This document shows positions 8,615 through 17,404 of a DNA stretch of 64,000 bases, one piece after another. The translations under genes were made by a program, and so were the position numbers. The stretch is from NCBI RefSeq assembly GCF_009690905.1, contig NZ_VOSW01000027.1, positions 1 to 64,000 of the forward strand. The letters are read 5' to 3'. Each line of letters opens with the position of its first letter. Position 1 is the stretch's first letter. This DNA is from Paraburkholderia madseniana (GTDB lineage: Bacteria; Pseudomonadota; Gammaproteobacteria; Burkholderiales; Burkholderiaceae). Below the pieces are notes generated by a model. That model did not search any database and had not been told where the DNA came from. It saw only the letters and a program-made list of their open reading frames with translations.

Positions 8615-9349
8615 ATGTCTGAACGTGATTCCGGCAATTCAGGTCGCGTAAAGGCAAAGGCGGCAGCCCCGCGCGCGAAGACGTCTGGTCAGGCGCCGTT
8701 CGGTGCATTCGTCCGCAAGCCGGTCGAAGCGGCCGAAGGGCAGGCGAAAGCCAAAGTTGCAAACGCCGCTTCCAGCGCAGCAGAAATGCGAGCGGAAACG
8801 GTGGAAAGCTGGCCGGCCGATGCGGTCGAGGTCGGTGCAATCGTCGACGCTTACGGCCTCAAAGGCTGGGTCAAGGTAGCCGCGCATGCGGATGCCGGGC
8901 ACGGCGGCGACGCATTGCTGAGCGCGAAGCGCTGGTGGTTGCTAAAAGACCACGAGCGCAAGTCGGCGCCGTCATTACAGGCAAAAACGCATAGCGACAG
9001 TATCGTTGCCCATCTGGGCGGCGTAGCTGACCGCGATGTGGCACTGGCACTGCGCGGCACGCGCGTCTATATCAGCCGCAGCGAATTTCCGGCCCTCGGG
9101 GCCGACGAATTCTACTGGGTCGACCTGCTCGGCCTGGACGTGGTGAACGTTGCCGGGGTCCACCTCGGCAAAGTTGCAGACATGATCGACAACGGTGCGC
9201 ACTCGGTGTTGCGCATCGAATATCCGGATACCGACAAAAGCGGTAAGCCGGTCACCGGCGAGCGTTTGATCCCGTTCGTCGGCGTCTTTGTCAAAACGGT
9301 GGATCAGGCGGCGAAGCAGATCATCGTCGACTGGGAAGCCGATTACTAA
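8615..9349 (+). CDS. rimM: Ribosome maturation factor RimM with N-terminal extension
   Basis: The protein has 244 residues, against about 170-180 in most bacteria. The RimM core starts near residue 68 (VEVGAIVDAYGLKGWVKV), followed by the PRC-barrel domain (EFYWVDLLGLDVVN... LGKVADMIDNGAHSVLRI) and the C-terminal LIPFVGVFVKTVD segment. The core binds S19 and helps 16S processing and 30S head assembly. The first 65 residues are Ala/Lys-rich, low-complexity and look disordered; similar extensions occur in other Burkholderiaceae. The gene lies between rpsP and trmD in the standard order. An internal start near the core cannot be excluded. Confidence 0.95.
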   Translation: MSERDSGNSGRVKAKAAAPRAKTSGQAPFGAFVRKPVEAAEGQAKAKVANAASSAAEMRAETVESWPADAVEVGAIVDAYGLKGWVKVAAHADAGHGGDALLSAKRWWLLKDHERKSAPSLQAKTHSDSIVAHLGGVADRDVALALRGTRVYISRSEFPALGADEFYWVDLLGLDVVNVAGVHLGKVADMIDNGAHSVLRIEYPDTDKSGKPVTGERLIPFVGVFVKTVDQAAKQIIVDWEADY

Positions 9350-9373
9350 ATAACTCGCTGACTGGAGAGAGCG

Positions 9374-10141
9374 ATGCAGTTCGATGTCGTGACGCTCTTT
9401 CCTGACATGTTTCGTGCGCTGACCGACTGGGGTATCACCAGCCGTGCGGCGAAGCAGGAGCGCTACGGGTTGCGCACGTGGAATCCACGCGATTTCACTA
9501 CGGACAACTACCGCACAATCGACGATCGCCCCTACGGCGGCGGCCCCGGCATGGTCATGCTGGCCAAGCCGCTGGAAGACGCGATCGGCGCAGCGAAGGC
9601 GGCGCAGGCGGAGCAGGGCATCGGCGCGTCGCGCGTCGTGATGATGTCGCCGCAAGGCGCCACGCTGAATCACGATCGTGTCATGCAGTTCGCGGCCGAG
9701 CCCGGTCTGATCCTGTTGTGCGGGCGCTATGAAGCGATCGATCAGCGTTTGCTCGACCGTGTCGTCGACGAAGAGGTCAGCCTCGGCGACTTCGTGCTGT
9801 CCGGCGGCGAATTGCCGGCCATGGCGTTGATGGATGCCGTGGTGCGGCAGTTGCCCGGCGTGCTGAACGACTCGCAATCGGCGGTGCAGGATAGTTTCGT
9901 CGACGTGCTGCTGGATTGTCCGCATTACACGCGTCCGGAGGAATACGACGGCGTGCGTGTGCCTGATGTGCTGCTTGGCGGCCATCATGCGGAAATCGAA
10001 GCGTGGCGTCGGCGTGAAGCCTTGCGCAACACGTTGAACAAACGGCCCGATCTGATCGTGAAGGCCAGAAAGAACAAGATGTTGAGCCGTGCCGATGAGG
10101 CATGGCTTACGAGTCTCGCGAAGGAAGTGTCGAAGGCATAA
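9374..10141 (+). CDS. trmD: tRNA (guanine37-N1)-methyltransferase TrmD
   Basis: The product has 255 residues, the normal length. The N-terminus MQFDVVTLFPDMF and the segments RPYGGGPGMVM, LLCGRYEAIDQR and SLGDFVLSGGELPAM (SAM-binding trefoil knot) are diagnostic. TrmD methylates G37 next to the anticodon of tRNAs reading CNN and GGN codons, preventing +1 frameshifts. The GGAGAG ribosome-binding site lies 24 bases after rimM, so the genes are co-transcribed. Confidence 0.98.
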   Translation: MQFDVVTLFPDMFRALTDWGITSRAAKQERYGLRTWNPRDFTTDNYRTIDDRPYGGGPGMVMLAKPLEDAIGAAKAAQAEQGIGASRVVMMSPQGATLNHDRVMQFAAEPGLILLCGRYEAIDQRLLDRVVDEEVSLGDFVLSGGELPAMALMDAVVRQLPGVLNDSQSAVQDSFVDVLLDCPHYTRPEEYDGVRVPDVLLGGHHAEIEAWRRREALRNTLNKRPDLIVKARKNKMLSRADEAWLTSLAKEVSKA

Positions 10142-10285
10142 AGCCTTGGGCTTTCGAGCGGACATAGGCGGTGCCGCACATGCGTGTACGGCACCAGATG
10201 TGAACCCATCCTCTATCGGGGCCGTAGCCAAGCAGTTTCTGTAAGGCAGGTACGAACGCCGACAAGATGGACATAGGAGTCAGTG

Positions 10286-10675
10286 ATGAATCTGATTGCA
10301 ATACTCGAGCAGGAAGAAATCGGCCGCGCCCTCGGCGAGAAGACCATCCCCGAATTCGCCCCCGGCGATACGGTGATCGTCAGCGTGAACGTGGTTGAAG
10401 GTACGCGTAAGCGTGTTCAGGCTTACGAAGGCGTCGTGATCGCCAAGCGTAACCGTGGTCTGAATTCGTCGTTCATCGTCCGCAAGATTTCGTCGGGCGA
10501 AGGCGTCGAGCGTACGTTCCAGACGTACTCGCCGCTGCTGGCAAGCATCGTCGTGAAGCGTCGTGGCGATGTGCGTCGTGCGAAGCTGTACTACCTGCGC
10601 GACCGTTCGGGCAAGTCGGCTCGGATCAAGGAAAAGCTGGTCGCAAAGAAAGACCGCGCTGCTCCGGAAGCGTAA
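10286..10675 (+). CDS. rplS: 50S ribosomal protein L19
   Basis: The 129-residue product begins MNLIAILEQEEIGR and contains the L19 core FAPGDTVIVSVNVVEGTRKRVQAYEGVVIAKRNRGL in order. L19 sits at the interface with the 30S subunit. AGGAGT at 10275-10280 is correctly spaced for the ATG at 10286; the GTG one codon earlier is too close. The C-terminus is extended and Lys-rich. It is the last gene of the operon and is followed by a strong terminator. Confidence 0.98.
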   Translation: MNLIAILEQEEIGRALGEKTIPEFAPGDTVIVSVNVVEGTRKRVQAYEGVVIAKRNRGLNSSFIVRKISSGEGVERTFQTYSPLLASIVVKRRGDVRRAKLYYLRDRSGKSARIKEKLVAKKDRAAPEA

Positions 10676-10685
10676 AAGCTGTAAG

Positions 10686-10714
10686 AAAAAGCACCCCTCG
10701 CGGGTGCTTTTTTG
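10686..10714 (+). terminator. Rho-independent terminator of the rpsP operon
   Basis: AAAAAGCACCC pairs with GGGTGCTTTTTT around a short CTCGC loop, directly after the rplS stop. Confidence 0.92.
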
Positions 10715-10768
10715 TTTGCCAGGTCAAAATAGCGGAATGTCCCCTATCCGCTCATTCCGAGAGACCCG

Positions 10769-11485
10769 TTGATCCGCCCCGCCTTTGAGCCTGAAACTCT
10801 ACCTGTCGAAGCGACGGGTGCCGATCTGCCACCGGTGGTTGCCGGGCGCCTGACGCCCGACGGTCTGCGTGCGCGCTTCGAGCAGCGCCTGAGCTGGACG
10901 CCTGAGCCGATTATCGAAGCACCGTGGCGCGATCAGCACGTCGATCCGCGCGTTGCCGCCGTGCTGGTGCCGCTGGTCGTACGCGACAACGGCCTCACCG
11001 TGCTCCTGACTCAACGTGCCGACCATCTGAACGACCACGCCGGCCAGGTGAGCTTTCCCGGCGGCCGTCATGAACCGTTCGACGCGGATGCAACCGCCAC
11101 GGCGTTGCGCGAGGCGCAGGAAGAGGTCGGTCTCGATCCGTCGCGCGTTGAAATTCTCGGTGCGTTGCCCGACTATCTGACGGGCACCGGTTTTCGTGTG
11201 ACGCCCGTAATCGGTCTGGTGCATCCACCCTTCACGTTGAAAGCGGATGCGTTCGAAGTGGCCGAAGTCTTTGAAGTGCCGCTCGCTTTTCTGATGAACC
11301 CCGCGCATCACGAAGAGCGCGTGTTTCGTTACGAAGGTGGCCAGCGTCGCTTTTTCGCCATGCCCTATCCGCGGCCCGCGTCGGCGGAAGCGGCGGATCG
11401 CGAGGGGCAGGTGGGCGGCCACTATTTCATCTGGGGCGCGACGGCGGCGATGCTGCGCAACTTCTATCGCTTTCTCGCGGCTTGA
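10769..11485 (+). CDS. NUDIX hydrolase, CoA pyrophosphatase-like (NudL type)
   Basis: The product has 238 residues from a TTG start at 10769, behind a GAGAG stretch. The Nudix box spans about residues 95-117: GGRHEPFDADATATALREAQEEVGL, fitting GX5EX7REUXEEXGU with one extra residue typical of the CoA-pyrophosphatase group. The preceding QRADHLNDHAGQVSFPGG matches the UPF0035 motif of NudL. The predicted reaction cleaves CoA or related nucleotides to 4'-phosphopantetheine and 3',5'-ADP. It sits between the rpsP operon and a CobD-like gene. The TTG start is an inference from the lack of a better codon. Confidence 0.85.
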   Translation: MIRPAFEPETLPVEATGADLPPVVAGRLTPDGLRARFEQRLSWTPEPIIEAPWRDQHVDPRVAAVLVPLVVRDNGLTVLLTQRADHLNDHAGQVSFPGGRHEPFDADATATALREAQEEVGLDPSRVEILGALPDYLTGTGFRVTPVIGLVHPPFTLKADAFEVAEVFEVPLAFLMNPAHHEERVFRYEGGQRRFFAMPYPRPASAEAADREGQVGGHYFIWGATAAMLRNFYRFLAA

Positions 11486-11600
11486 ATCGCCGCGGGTTGT
11501 GCACTTGTTGGGTGTTTGTCAACGTCCGTGCTCAGTGGCATCCGACCCTGTGCTATCGTTATAAAACAATCGTAAAAACTCGAAAAGCACGGCGCATCGC

Positions 11601-12539
11601 ATGACTTTTTTCTCCGTATTGCTGGCTCTGATTATTGAACAGGTCCGCGCGCTGTCGCTGAACAATCCGGTGGCGGCATTGCTTCAATACCATGCGGAGT
11701 CGGCGGCGCACGGATTCGATGCCGGCAAGCCCAAGCATGGCCTGCTCGCGTGGCTGGTGGTGGTGGTGCCCTGGACGCTGGCCGTCGCGCTTATCTACTA
11801 CGTGCTGTATCACATTCACTTCGCGCTGGCGTTCCTGTGGAACGTCGCGGTGCTGTACTTCACGCTCGGTTTCCGGCAGTTCAGCCATTACTTCACGGAT
11901 ATCCACCTCGCGTTGAATAACGACGACGTGCCGCGCGCCCGTGAAATCCTGAATGAATGGACCGGGCTCGATACCGTGGATATGCCCGTTAGCGAGATCG
12001 TGCGTCATACGCTGATTCACGCGGTGGTCGCCTCGCATCGGCATGTGTTCGGCGTGTTCTTCTGGTTCCTGATTCCGGTCGGGCCGGCGGGCGCGGTGCT
12101 GTATCGCATCGCCGAATATCTGGCGCGTGCATGGGCACGGCCGGCCGACGATCGCACGGCGGCGTTTTCGAGCTTCGCGCAACGTGCTTTCTTCGTGATT
12201 GACTGGGTGCCGGCGCGGCTCACGTCGCTGGGCTTTGCGATTGTCGGCAATTTCGAAGACGCGATTTATGCATGGCGCAACCACGCGCGTCAGTGGCCGG
12301 ATGCGAACGACGGCGTGTTGCTGGCCGCGGGTAGCGGCGCGTTGGGCGCTCGATTGAGCGGGCCGCTTGCCGAACCCTCGAGCCTCGATGCGCTGACCAC
12401 CGGCGACGGTGGCCCGATGTCAGTCGGCGACGACTGCACGCCGCGCACGCTGCAATCGGCGGTGGGTCTGGTGTGGCGTGCGGTGGTGCTGTGGATGATT
12501 TTGCTGCTGATGCTGACGATCGCGGTGTGGCTTGCCTGA
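11601..12539 (+). CDS. CobD/CbiB-family membrane protein
   Basis: The protein has 312 residues and four to five hydrophobic helices, for example near residues 48-70 (WLVVVVPWTLAVALIYYVLY) and the C-terminal WMILLLMLTIAVWLA. The order of conserved blocks fits the CobD/CbiB superfamily that also holds AmpE: an N-terminal ALIIEQVRAL, then FRQFSHYFTDIHLALNNDD, then VASHRHVFGVFFWFLIPVGPAGAVLYRIAEYLA. True CobD attaches aminopropanol to cobyric acid. No other cobalamin genes are near, so the function here may be AmpE-like rather than cobalamin synthesis. It converges on the DUF2007 gene, 15 bases away. Confidence 0.7.
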   Translation: MTFFSVLLALIIEQVRALSLNNPVAALLQYHAESAAHGFDAGKPKHGLLAWLVVVVPWTLAVALIYYVLYHIHFALAFLWNVAVLYFTLGFRQFSHYFTDIHLALNNDDVPRAREILNEWTGLDTVDMPVSEIVRHTLIHAVVASHRHVFGVFFWFLIPVGPAGAVLYRIAEYLARAWARPADDRTAAFSSFAQRAFFVIDWVPARLTSLGFAIVGNFEDAIYAWRNHARQWPDANDGVLLAAGSGALGARLSGPLAEPSSLDALTTGDGGPMSVGDDCTPRTLQSAVGLVWRAVVLWMILLLMLTIAVWLA

Positions 12540-12554
12540 TGCGCTCCAACCGCT

Positions 12555-12875
12555 TCATCCATCCAGCGGATCACGCGCCGTCCCACACTGCCAGCACACC
12601 GTGAACTGCGCCTCGAGCGTCTCCCCGCACTGACGGCATCGCCACGAAGGCGACCCCGCCGCCGGGCCATGTGAAGCCGCATCGATCAACCGCCGCGCCA
12701 TCACCTCATCGCGCTCATCCACAAGCCACAGCTCCGGTGCGCACTGATCCGCCGGAATATCGCCGAGCGCGCCGTTCAGATAACGGTTATGCAACTCGCA
12801 AGCGATACCCGCCGTCTCCAGCACATTGACCCAATGCTGTCCGATGATCAGATTCGGCGCGCGCATCAATTTCAT
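12555..12875 (-). CDS. DUF2007 domain protein with C-terminal zinc ribbon
   Basis: The 106-residue protein has a DUF2007 fold at about residues 1-65 (MRAPNLIIGQHWVNVLETAGIACELHNRYL, then WLVDERDEVMARRLID). A short zinc ribbon with two CXXC knuckles follows (WRCRQCGETLEAQFTVCWQCG), near residues 78-98. DUF2007 resembles PII-like signalling domains, but no function is established. It lies 30 bases downstream of rsgA and may be co-transcribed with it. Confidence 0.8.
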   Translation of the reverse strand: MKLMRAPNLIIGQHWVNVLETAGIACELHNRYLNGALGDIPADQCAPELWLVDERDEVMARRLIDAASHGPAAGSPSWRCRQCGETLEAQFTVCWQCGTARDPLDG

Positions 12876-12905
12876 CGTGAATCCATGGTTTGACAGCGGC
12901 GCGCG

Positions 12906-13847
12906 TTAGCGCACGATCTGGCTGGCTTCGTGCACCAGTTGCGCGTACAGGGCATGCCGTTCGCGTCGGATCCCGCCATCGGCGACAGCTTCGAGAATCG
13001 CGCAGCCCGGCTCCTGCAGGTGATGGCAGTTGTAGAAGCGGCAGTTCGGCAGCAGCGGCCGGAACTCGGGAAACGCGCGTTCGAGCCGGCCTTCGGTCAG
13101 ATGATGCAGGCCGAATTCCTGGAAGCCCGGCGAATCGATCAACGCCCCGCCATCGGATCCAGGCAAAGGGTAGAGCCGCGTAAACGTGGTGGTGTGTCGG
13201 CCGCTGTTCAACGCGGTCGAGATCTCGCGCGTCGCGACTTCGGCATCGGGAATCAGCAGATTTACCAACGTCGACTTGCCCATGCCCGACTGGCCGAGCA
13301 GCAGCGTCGAATGACCTTGCAGATGCTCGAGCAACGCGGGGCGCGCGGCATCAGGCTGCGTCTTGATCGACACTTCGACCACGGTGTAGCCGAGCGCGCG
13401 GTACGGTTCGAGCCGCCTGCGCGCGCCCTCCAGCGCGCCGGTCACGTCGATCTTGTTCAACACGATCAACGGCTTCAACTCGTTTGCCTCGGCGGCGACA
13501 AGCGCGCGGCCGAGCAGGTCCTCGCTGAAATGCGGCTCGGTTGCGAGCACGATCAGCAACTGGTCGAGATTCGCGGCAAAGAGTTTCGACTTGTACTGAT
13601 CCGAGCGATACAGCAGATTGCGCCGCTCGCCGATCTCGACGATCACACCCTGATCCGCCGAAGTCGGTTCGTAAATCACGCGATCGCCGACCGCCACTTC
13701 GCTACGCTTGCCACGCGGGAAGCACTGGAGCATCGGGCTGCCGTCTTCCGGCGCGACCAGGTAGTGCCGCCCATGAGCGGCAATCACCAGACCGCCTACG
13801 CGCGTGCTGGACGGCGCGCGCGGCGCTTTCGGGGAGCGGCCGCTCAT
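12906..13847 (-). CDS. rsgA: Small ribosomal subunit biogenesis GTPase RsgA
   Basis: The product has 313 residues. An N-terminal OB-fold region (about 15-75) is followed by a circularly permuted GTPase: the G4 motif (NKID) near 132 precedes G1 (GQSGMGKST) near 185, then TTTFTRLY (G2) and DSPGFQEFGL (G3). A C-terminal zinc finger follows, with C...C, H and C residues in CRFYNCHHLQEPGCAI. RsgA checks maturation of the 30S decoding centre. Its ATG overlaps the stop of the upstream M48 protease gene (ATGA), so the two are translationally coupled. Confidence 0.96.
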   Translation of the reverse strand: MSGRSPKAPRAPSSTRVGGLVIAAHGRHYLVAPEDGSPMLQCFPRGKRSEVAVGDRVIYEPTSADQGVIVEIGERRNLLYRSDQYKSKLFAANLDQLLIVLATEPHFSEDLLGRALVAAEANELKPLIVLNKIDVTGALEGARRRLEPYRALGYTVVEVSIKTQPDAARPALLEHLQGHSTLLLGQSGMGKSTLVNLLIPDAEVATREISTALNSGRHTTTFTRLYPLPGSDGGALIDSPGFQEFGLHHLTEGRLERAFPEFRPLLPNCRFYNCHHLQEPGCAILEAVADGGIRRERHALYAQLVHEASQIVR

Positions 13848-15103
13848 GCGTGCCGCAGCAGGCGGTCGATCCGCTGCGACGCAGGCGGATGCGAGTAATA
13901 GAACGCGGTGTAGAGCGGATCGGGCGTCAGGGTCGATGCGTTGTCCTCATACAGCTTGACGAGCGCGTTGACGAGGTCTTGCGCATCGGTTTGCGTCGCG
14001 GCGAAGGCATCGGCCTCGAACTCGTGCTTGCGCGAGCTGAGGCTGCCGAGCGGCGTGACGAAGAACAGGAACACCGGCAGCGCGAGGAAGAACAGCACCA
14101 GCGCGAGGCCGCTATTGCCGCCGATCAGCGACGGCCGCACGCCCAGTCCTTCATAGAACCACACGCATTGCGTCAGCCAGCCGAGCAGGGCGAGCATCAC
14201 GAGGCTGATCGCGAACATGACGACCATCCGCTTGATCACGTGACGGCGCTTGAAGTGGCCGAGTTCGTGCGCGAGCACCGCTTCGATCTCGTTGCCCGAC
14301 AGGCGCGCGAGCAGCGTGTCGAAGAACACGATCCGCTTGGCCGCGCCGAAGCCGGTGAAATACGCATTGCCGTGCGCCGAACGGCGGCTGCCGTCCATCA
14401 CGAACAGACCCTTGGCGGCGAAACCGCAGCGCTGCATCAGGGCTTCGATGCGGCTTTTCAGCGCTTCGTCCTTGAGCGGCTCGAACTTGTTGAAGAGCGG
14501 CGCGATAAACGACGGATACAGCACCAGCACGAGCAACTGGAACGCGACCCACACGATCCACGTCCACAGCCACCACAGGCTGCCCGCCTGGTTCATCAGC
14601 CACAGCACGACGAACAGCAGCGGCAGGCCGAACGCCGCACCGAGCAGGACGCCTTTGAGGCGGTCGAGGAAGAAAATGCCCTTGCTCATGCGGTTGAAGC
14701 CGAAGCGTTGCTCGACCACGAATTGCCGGTAGTACTCGAACGGCAGACCGATCACGCTGGTAATCGCGATCACCGCCGCGACCAGCGCGATCTGGCCGGC
14801 GTAGCCGCGGCCCAGCCAGTCGGAGATCGCGAGATCGAGCGCCTGCACGCCGCCCAGCAGCGTCAGCCCGATCAGCACGGCCGCGCCGACGACGATCTCG
14901 ATCATGGTGAGGCGCGTGCGTTCGACGGTGTAGTCGGCGGCGCGCTGGTGCGCGGTGAGCGCGATGGTACCGGCAAACTGGCTCGGCACCTGCTCGCGAT
15001 GGCCGGCGACGAAGCGGATCTGCCGCGACGCGAGCCACAGCTTGGTGCCGACCATCGCCACGACGGCGACGACGAACAGAACAGTGAAGTACAGGGTAGG
15101 CAT
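13844..15103 (-). CDS. M48-family membrane zinc endopeptidase (Ste24-like)
   Basis: The 419-residue protein begins with a transmembrane helix (TLYFTVLFVVAVVAMVGTKL) and has several more before the catalytic domain. HELGH in EAVLAHELGHFKRRH (near residue 280) is the HEXXH zinc motif, and KHEFEADAFAA near 355 supplies the third ligand Glu. The layout is that of CAAX prenyl protease Ste24/HtpX-like enzymes; in bacteria they degrade damaged membrane proteins. It is coupled to rsgA by a 4-base overlap and diverges from orn. Confidence 0.93.
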   Translation of the reverse strand: MPTLYFTVLFVVAVVAMVGTKLWLASRQIRFVAGHREQVPSQFAGTIALTAHQRAADYTVERTRLTMIEIVVGAAVLIGLTLLGGVQALDLAISDWLGRGYAGQIALVAAVIAITSVIGLPFEYYRQFVVEQRFGFNRMSKGIFFLDRLKGVLLGAAFGLPLLFVVLWLMNQAGSLWWLWTWIVWVAFQLLVLVLYPSFIAPLFNKFEPLKDEALKSRIEALMQRCGFAAKGLFVMDGSRRSAHGNAYFTGFGAAKRIVFFDTLLARLSGNEIEAVLAHELGHFKRRHVIKRMVVMFAISLVMLALLGWLTQCVWFYEGLGVRPSLIGGNSGLALVLFFLALPVFLFFVTPLGSLSSRKHEFEADAFAATQTDAQDLVNALVKLYEDNASTLTPDPLYTAFYYSHPPASQRIDRLLRHA

Positions 15104-15293
15104 CCGGGGATTCCGTGGTATCTATGCGAGAATTATATGTTTCTTCCCGCCCGGCGGCGGGGGGATAAGATCAAACCCGGCTCAAACCCGGCCCATGCAG
15201 GCCCAAGCCGGCTCAAACCAATCTCATACGAACAATCGCCGCGGCAAGCGCGCTTCCGGAGAAGCCGTCTGCCCGGCCATCAGGGTTGCCTTC

Positions 15294-15911
15294 ATGACTG
15301 ACATCCTCGACTCCACCGAACAGCCGCCGCTCGTGCGCAGCGACATGAATCTCGTCTGGCTGGACATGGAAATGACCGGGCTCGAACCGGACACCGACCG
15401 CATCATCGAAATCGCGGTGGTCGTGACGAATTCGACGCTCGACCGCCTGGTCGAAGGGCCGGTGCTGGCGATTCATCAGAGCGACGAAACGCTCGCCAAA
15501 ATGGATCAGTGGAATCAGAACACGCATGGCCGCTCGGGGCTGATCGACCGCGTGAAGGCGTCGACGGTGAGCGAAGCGGACGCCACGGAACAGATTCGCG
15601 ACTTTCTTAGCGCTTATGTACCGCCCGGCAAATCGCCGATGTGTGGCAACTCGATCTGCCAGGACCGCCGCTTCATGGCGCGCTGGATGCCGGATCTGGA
15701 GCGCTTCTTCCATTACCGCAATCTGGACGTCAGCACGCTGAAGGAACTGTGCCGCCGCTGGCAGCCGGCGATCTACAAGGGTTTCCAGAAACGCGCCATG
15801 CATACGGCGCTGGCCGACATCCATGAATCGATCGACGAACTGAAGTACTACCGCGAGCACTTCCTGATTCCGGCGGCCTCGCAGGTGCCGGAAACGCCGG
15901 CCGCGGAATAA
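15294..15911 (+). CDS. orn: Oligoribonuclease
   Basis: The 205-residue product has the DEDD exonuclease motifs: DMEMTGLEPDTDRIIEIA near residue 25 (Exo I), CGNSICQDRRF near 118 (Exo II), and HTALADIHESI near 167 (Exo III). Orn degrades 2-5 nucleotide RNAs, including pGpG, the final product of c-di-GMP breakdown. ATG 15294 gives the family's usual N-terminus; the upstream open frame is not Orn-like. It diverges from the M48/rsgA operon. Confidence 0.97.
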   Translation: MTDILDSTEQPPLVRSDMNLVWLDMEMTGLEPDTDRIIEIAVVVTNSTLDRLVEGPVLAIHQSDETLAKMDQWNQNTHGRSGLIDRVKASTVSEADATEQIRDFLSAYVPPGKSPMCGNSICQDRRFMARWMPDLERFFHYRNLDVSTLKELCRRWQPAIYKGFQKRAMHTALADIHESIDELKYYREHFLIPAASQVPETPAAE

Positions 15912-15933
15912 TCCATCAGCCGTCGTTTCAGCT

Positions 15934-16578
15934 TCAACCCTGCCGGGGCGCGCGCACCGCGTTCTTCGGCCGGAACGCTTTCACCACGTCGGCGTTCGTT
16001 TCCACATACGGGCCGCCGATCAGGTCGATGCAGTAAGGCACCGCGGCGAAAATCCCCGGCACCTTCACGGCGCGGCCAGCGTCTGCGTCACGCAAACCTT
16101 CCAGCGTTTCCTTGATCGACTTCGGCTGCCCCGGCAGGTTGATGATCAGCGCCGCGTGATCCGCGGTTTCGCGGATCACCGCCACCTGGCGCGACAGAAT
16201 CGCGGTCGGCACGAAATTCAGGCTGATTTGCCGCATTTGCTCGCCGAAACCCGGCATTTCCTTGGTCGCCACCGCCAAAGTCGCTTCCGGCGTCACGTCG
16301 CGGCGCGACGGGCCGGTGCCGCCGGTGGTCAGCACCAGATCGCAACCCACTTCGTCGACCAGTTCGATCAGCGTGGCGGAAATGGTGGGCGCATCGTCCT
16401 GAATCAGGCGGGTGACCACCTGGAACGGCGAGGTCAGGGTGGCGCCGAGCCATTCCTGCAGCGCCGGTATGCCTTTGTCCTCATACACGCCGATGGACGC
16501 CCGGTCGCTGATCGACACGAGGCCGATCACGATTTCGTCCGGATGATTACGTGTAGCCTTACGCGTCGCGGTCGTCAT
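15934..16578 (-). CDS. mog: Molybdopterin adenylyltransferase Mog
   Basis: The protein is 214 residues from the ATG at 16576-16578. The MoCF/MogA domain is recognised by IGLVSISDRAS near residue 16, VLTTGGTGPSRRDVTPEAT near 90 (the TGGTGxxxRD motif that binds MPT) and INLPGQPKSIKETLEG near 157. Mog adenylates molybdopterin before molybdenum insertion by MoeA, which is encoded at 58-59 kb with mobA and moaA. The start overlaps the 3' end of yjgA by 20 bases. Confidence 0.93.
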   Translation of the reverse strand: MTTATRKATRNHPDEIVIGLVSISDRASIGVYEDKGIPALQEWLGATLTSPFQVVTRLIQDDAPTISATLIELVDEVGCDLVLTTGGTGPSRRDVTPEATLAVATKEMPGFGEQMRQISLNFVPTAILSRQVAVIRETADHAALIINLPGQPKSIKETLEGLRDADAGRAVKVPGIFAAVPYCIDLIGGPYVETNADVVKAFRPKNAVRAPRQG

Positions 16579-17170
16579 CGTCGTCTTCCAGCACGTCTTC
16601 TGCATCGGAATCGGTGTCGGCAGACGGGCCGTCGGCGTTCTTGATCCACTGGAACAGCTCGCGGAAGTAGCGCGGCGGCTTGCTTTGCTGCGCCTCCTTG
16701 CGGGCGTTGCGGATCAGCGTGCGGCCCTGCTGCGGATCGGCGTTCGGGTGCTGGCGGATGAATTCGGTCAGCGCGGCGTCGTCGGCGAGCAGTTTCTCGC
16801 GGGTGCGCTCGATCCAGTGCAGCTTGGCCGTTTCCGCCTTGTTGACGCCGTTATAGGTGTCGAGCGCGGTGCGCAGGGCGGCGGTTTCCCCGTCCAGCAG
16901 CGAGCGCATCACGCGCCCGACGTACTGCACCTGGCGGCGCTTGCCTTCGTGATCGGTGATGCGGCGCGCTTCGCGCACGGCGTCGTCGAGCTTTTCGGGC
17001 ATCGGCATGCGCTTGAGCGCGTCTTTCGGCAGGGCGATCAGCGCCGAGCCCAGTTCCTGCAGCTCGTGCATTTCGCGCTTGAGCTGGGACTTGCTGGGAC
17101 GGTCGTAGCCGTTCTCGTCGACTTCCGGCTCGGCGGATTCGATGGGTTGAATGCGGGTTTTGCGTGTCAT
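16559..17170 (-). CDS. yjgA: DUF615 ribosome-associated protein (YjgA/DarP)
   Basis: The 203-residue product starts MTRKTRIQPIES. YDRPSKSQLKREMHELQELG near residue 20 is the family signature, and RQVQYVGRVMRSLL and RELFQWIK follow. In Escherichia coli this protein (DarP) binds late 50S precursors. The C-terminus ends in a strongly acidic tail (EDVLEDDDDDRDA) that overlaps the start of mog. A longer frame beginning at 17275 would add 35 residues unlike the family. Confidence 0.93.
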   Translation of the reverse strand: MTRKTRIQPIESAEPEVDENGYDRPSKSQLKREMHELQELGSALIALPKDALKRMPMPEKLDDAVREARRITDHEGKRRQVQYVGRVMRSLLDGETAALRTALDTYNGVNKAETAKLHWIERTREKLLADDAALTEFIRQHPNADPQQGRTLIRNARKEAQQSKPPRYFRELFQWIKNADGPSADTDSDAEDVLEDDDDDRDA

Positions 17171-17334
17171 ACCGATATTGTAGCTTGCCGCGCACGCCGG
17201 GCCCGCCGTGCTGCTGTGCACAAGTGCGCTCGCCGGCTCCGGCGGACGCGGCGAATGCCAGGTACGGCTTCGCAACCCTTGCTATGATCGCGGGATGCGT
17301 GACTACGCAAACGCGCACGCAAATGCACTTGCAA

Positions 17335-17353
17335 ATGCGCACGCACGTGCGTG
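17335..17353. repeat. Alternating purine-pyrimidine tract within short imperfect repeats
   Basis: From about 17304 to 17353, between yjgA and pmbA, short imperfect repeats of GCAAATGC and GCGCACGC run into 19 bases of strict purine-pyrimidine alternation (ATGCGCACGCACGTGCGTG). Such DNA can adopt the Z-form. No function is known here. Confidence 0.5.
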
Positions 17354-17404
17354 GCATGGGCGAACACACAGGGCCGCTCGGCCCCGAACAGGACGGCAAC
17401 GACA

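Noticed and set aside
11601..12539. Cobalamin biosynthesis locus
   Set aside because: The gene is CobD-like, but no other cobalamin gene or riboswitch is near, so a pathway call is not supported.
13541..15301. 586-codon open frame on the plus strand
   Set aside because: It lies opposite rsgA and the M48 protease and is rich in Arg, Glu and His with no domain.
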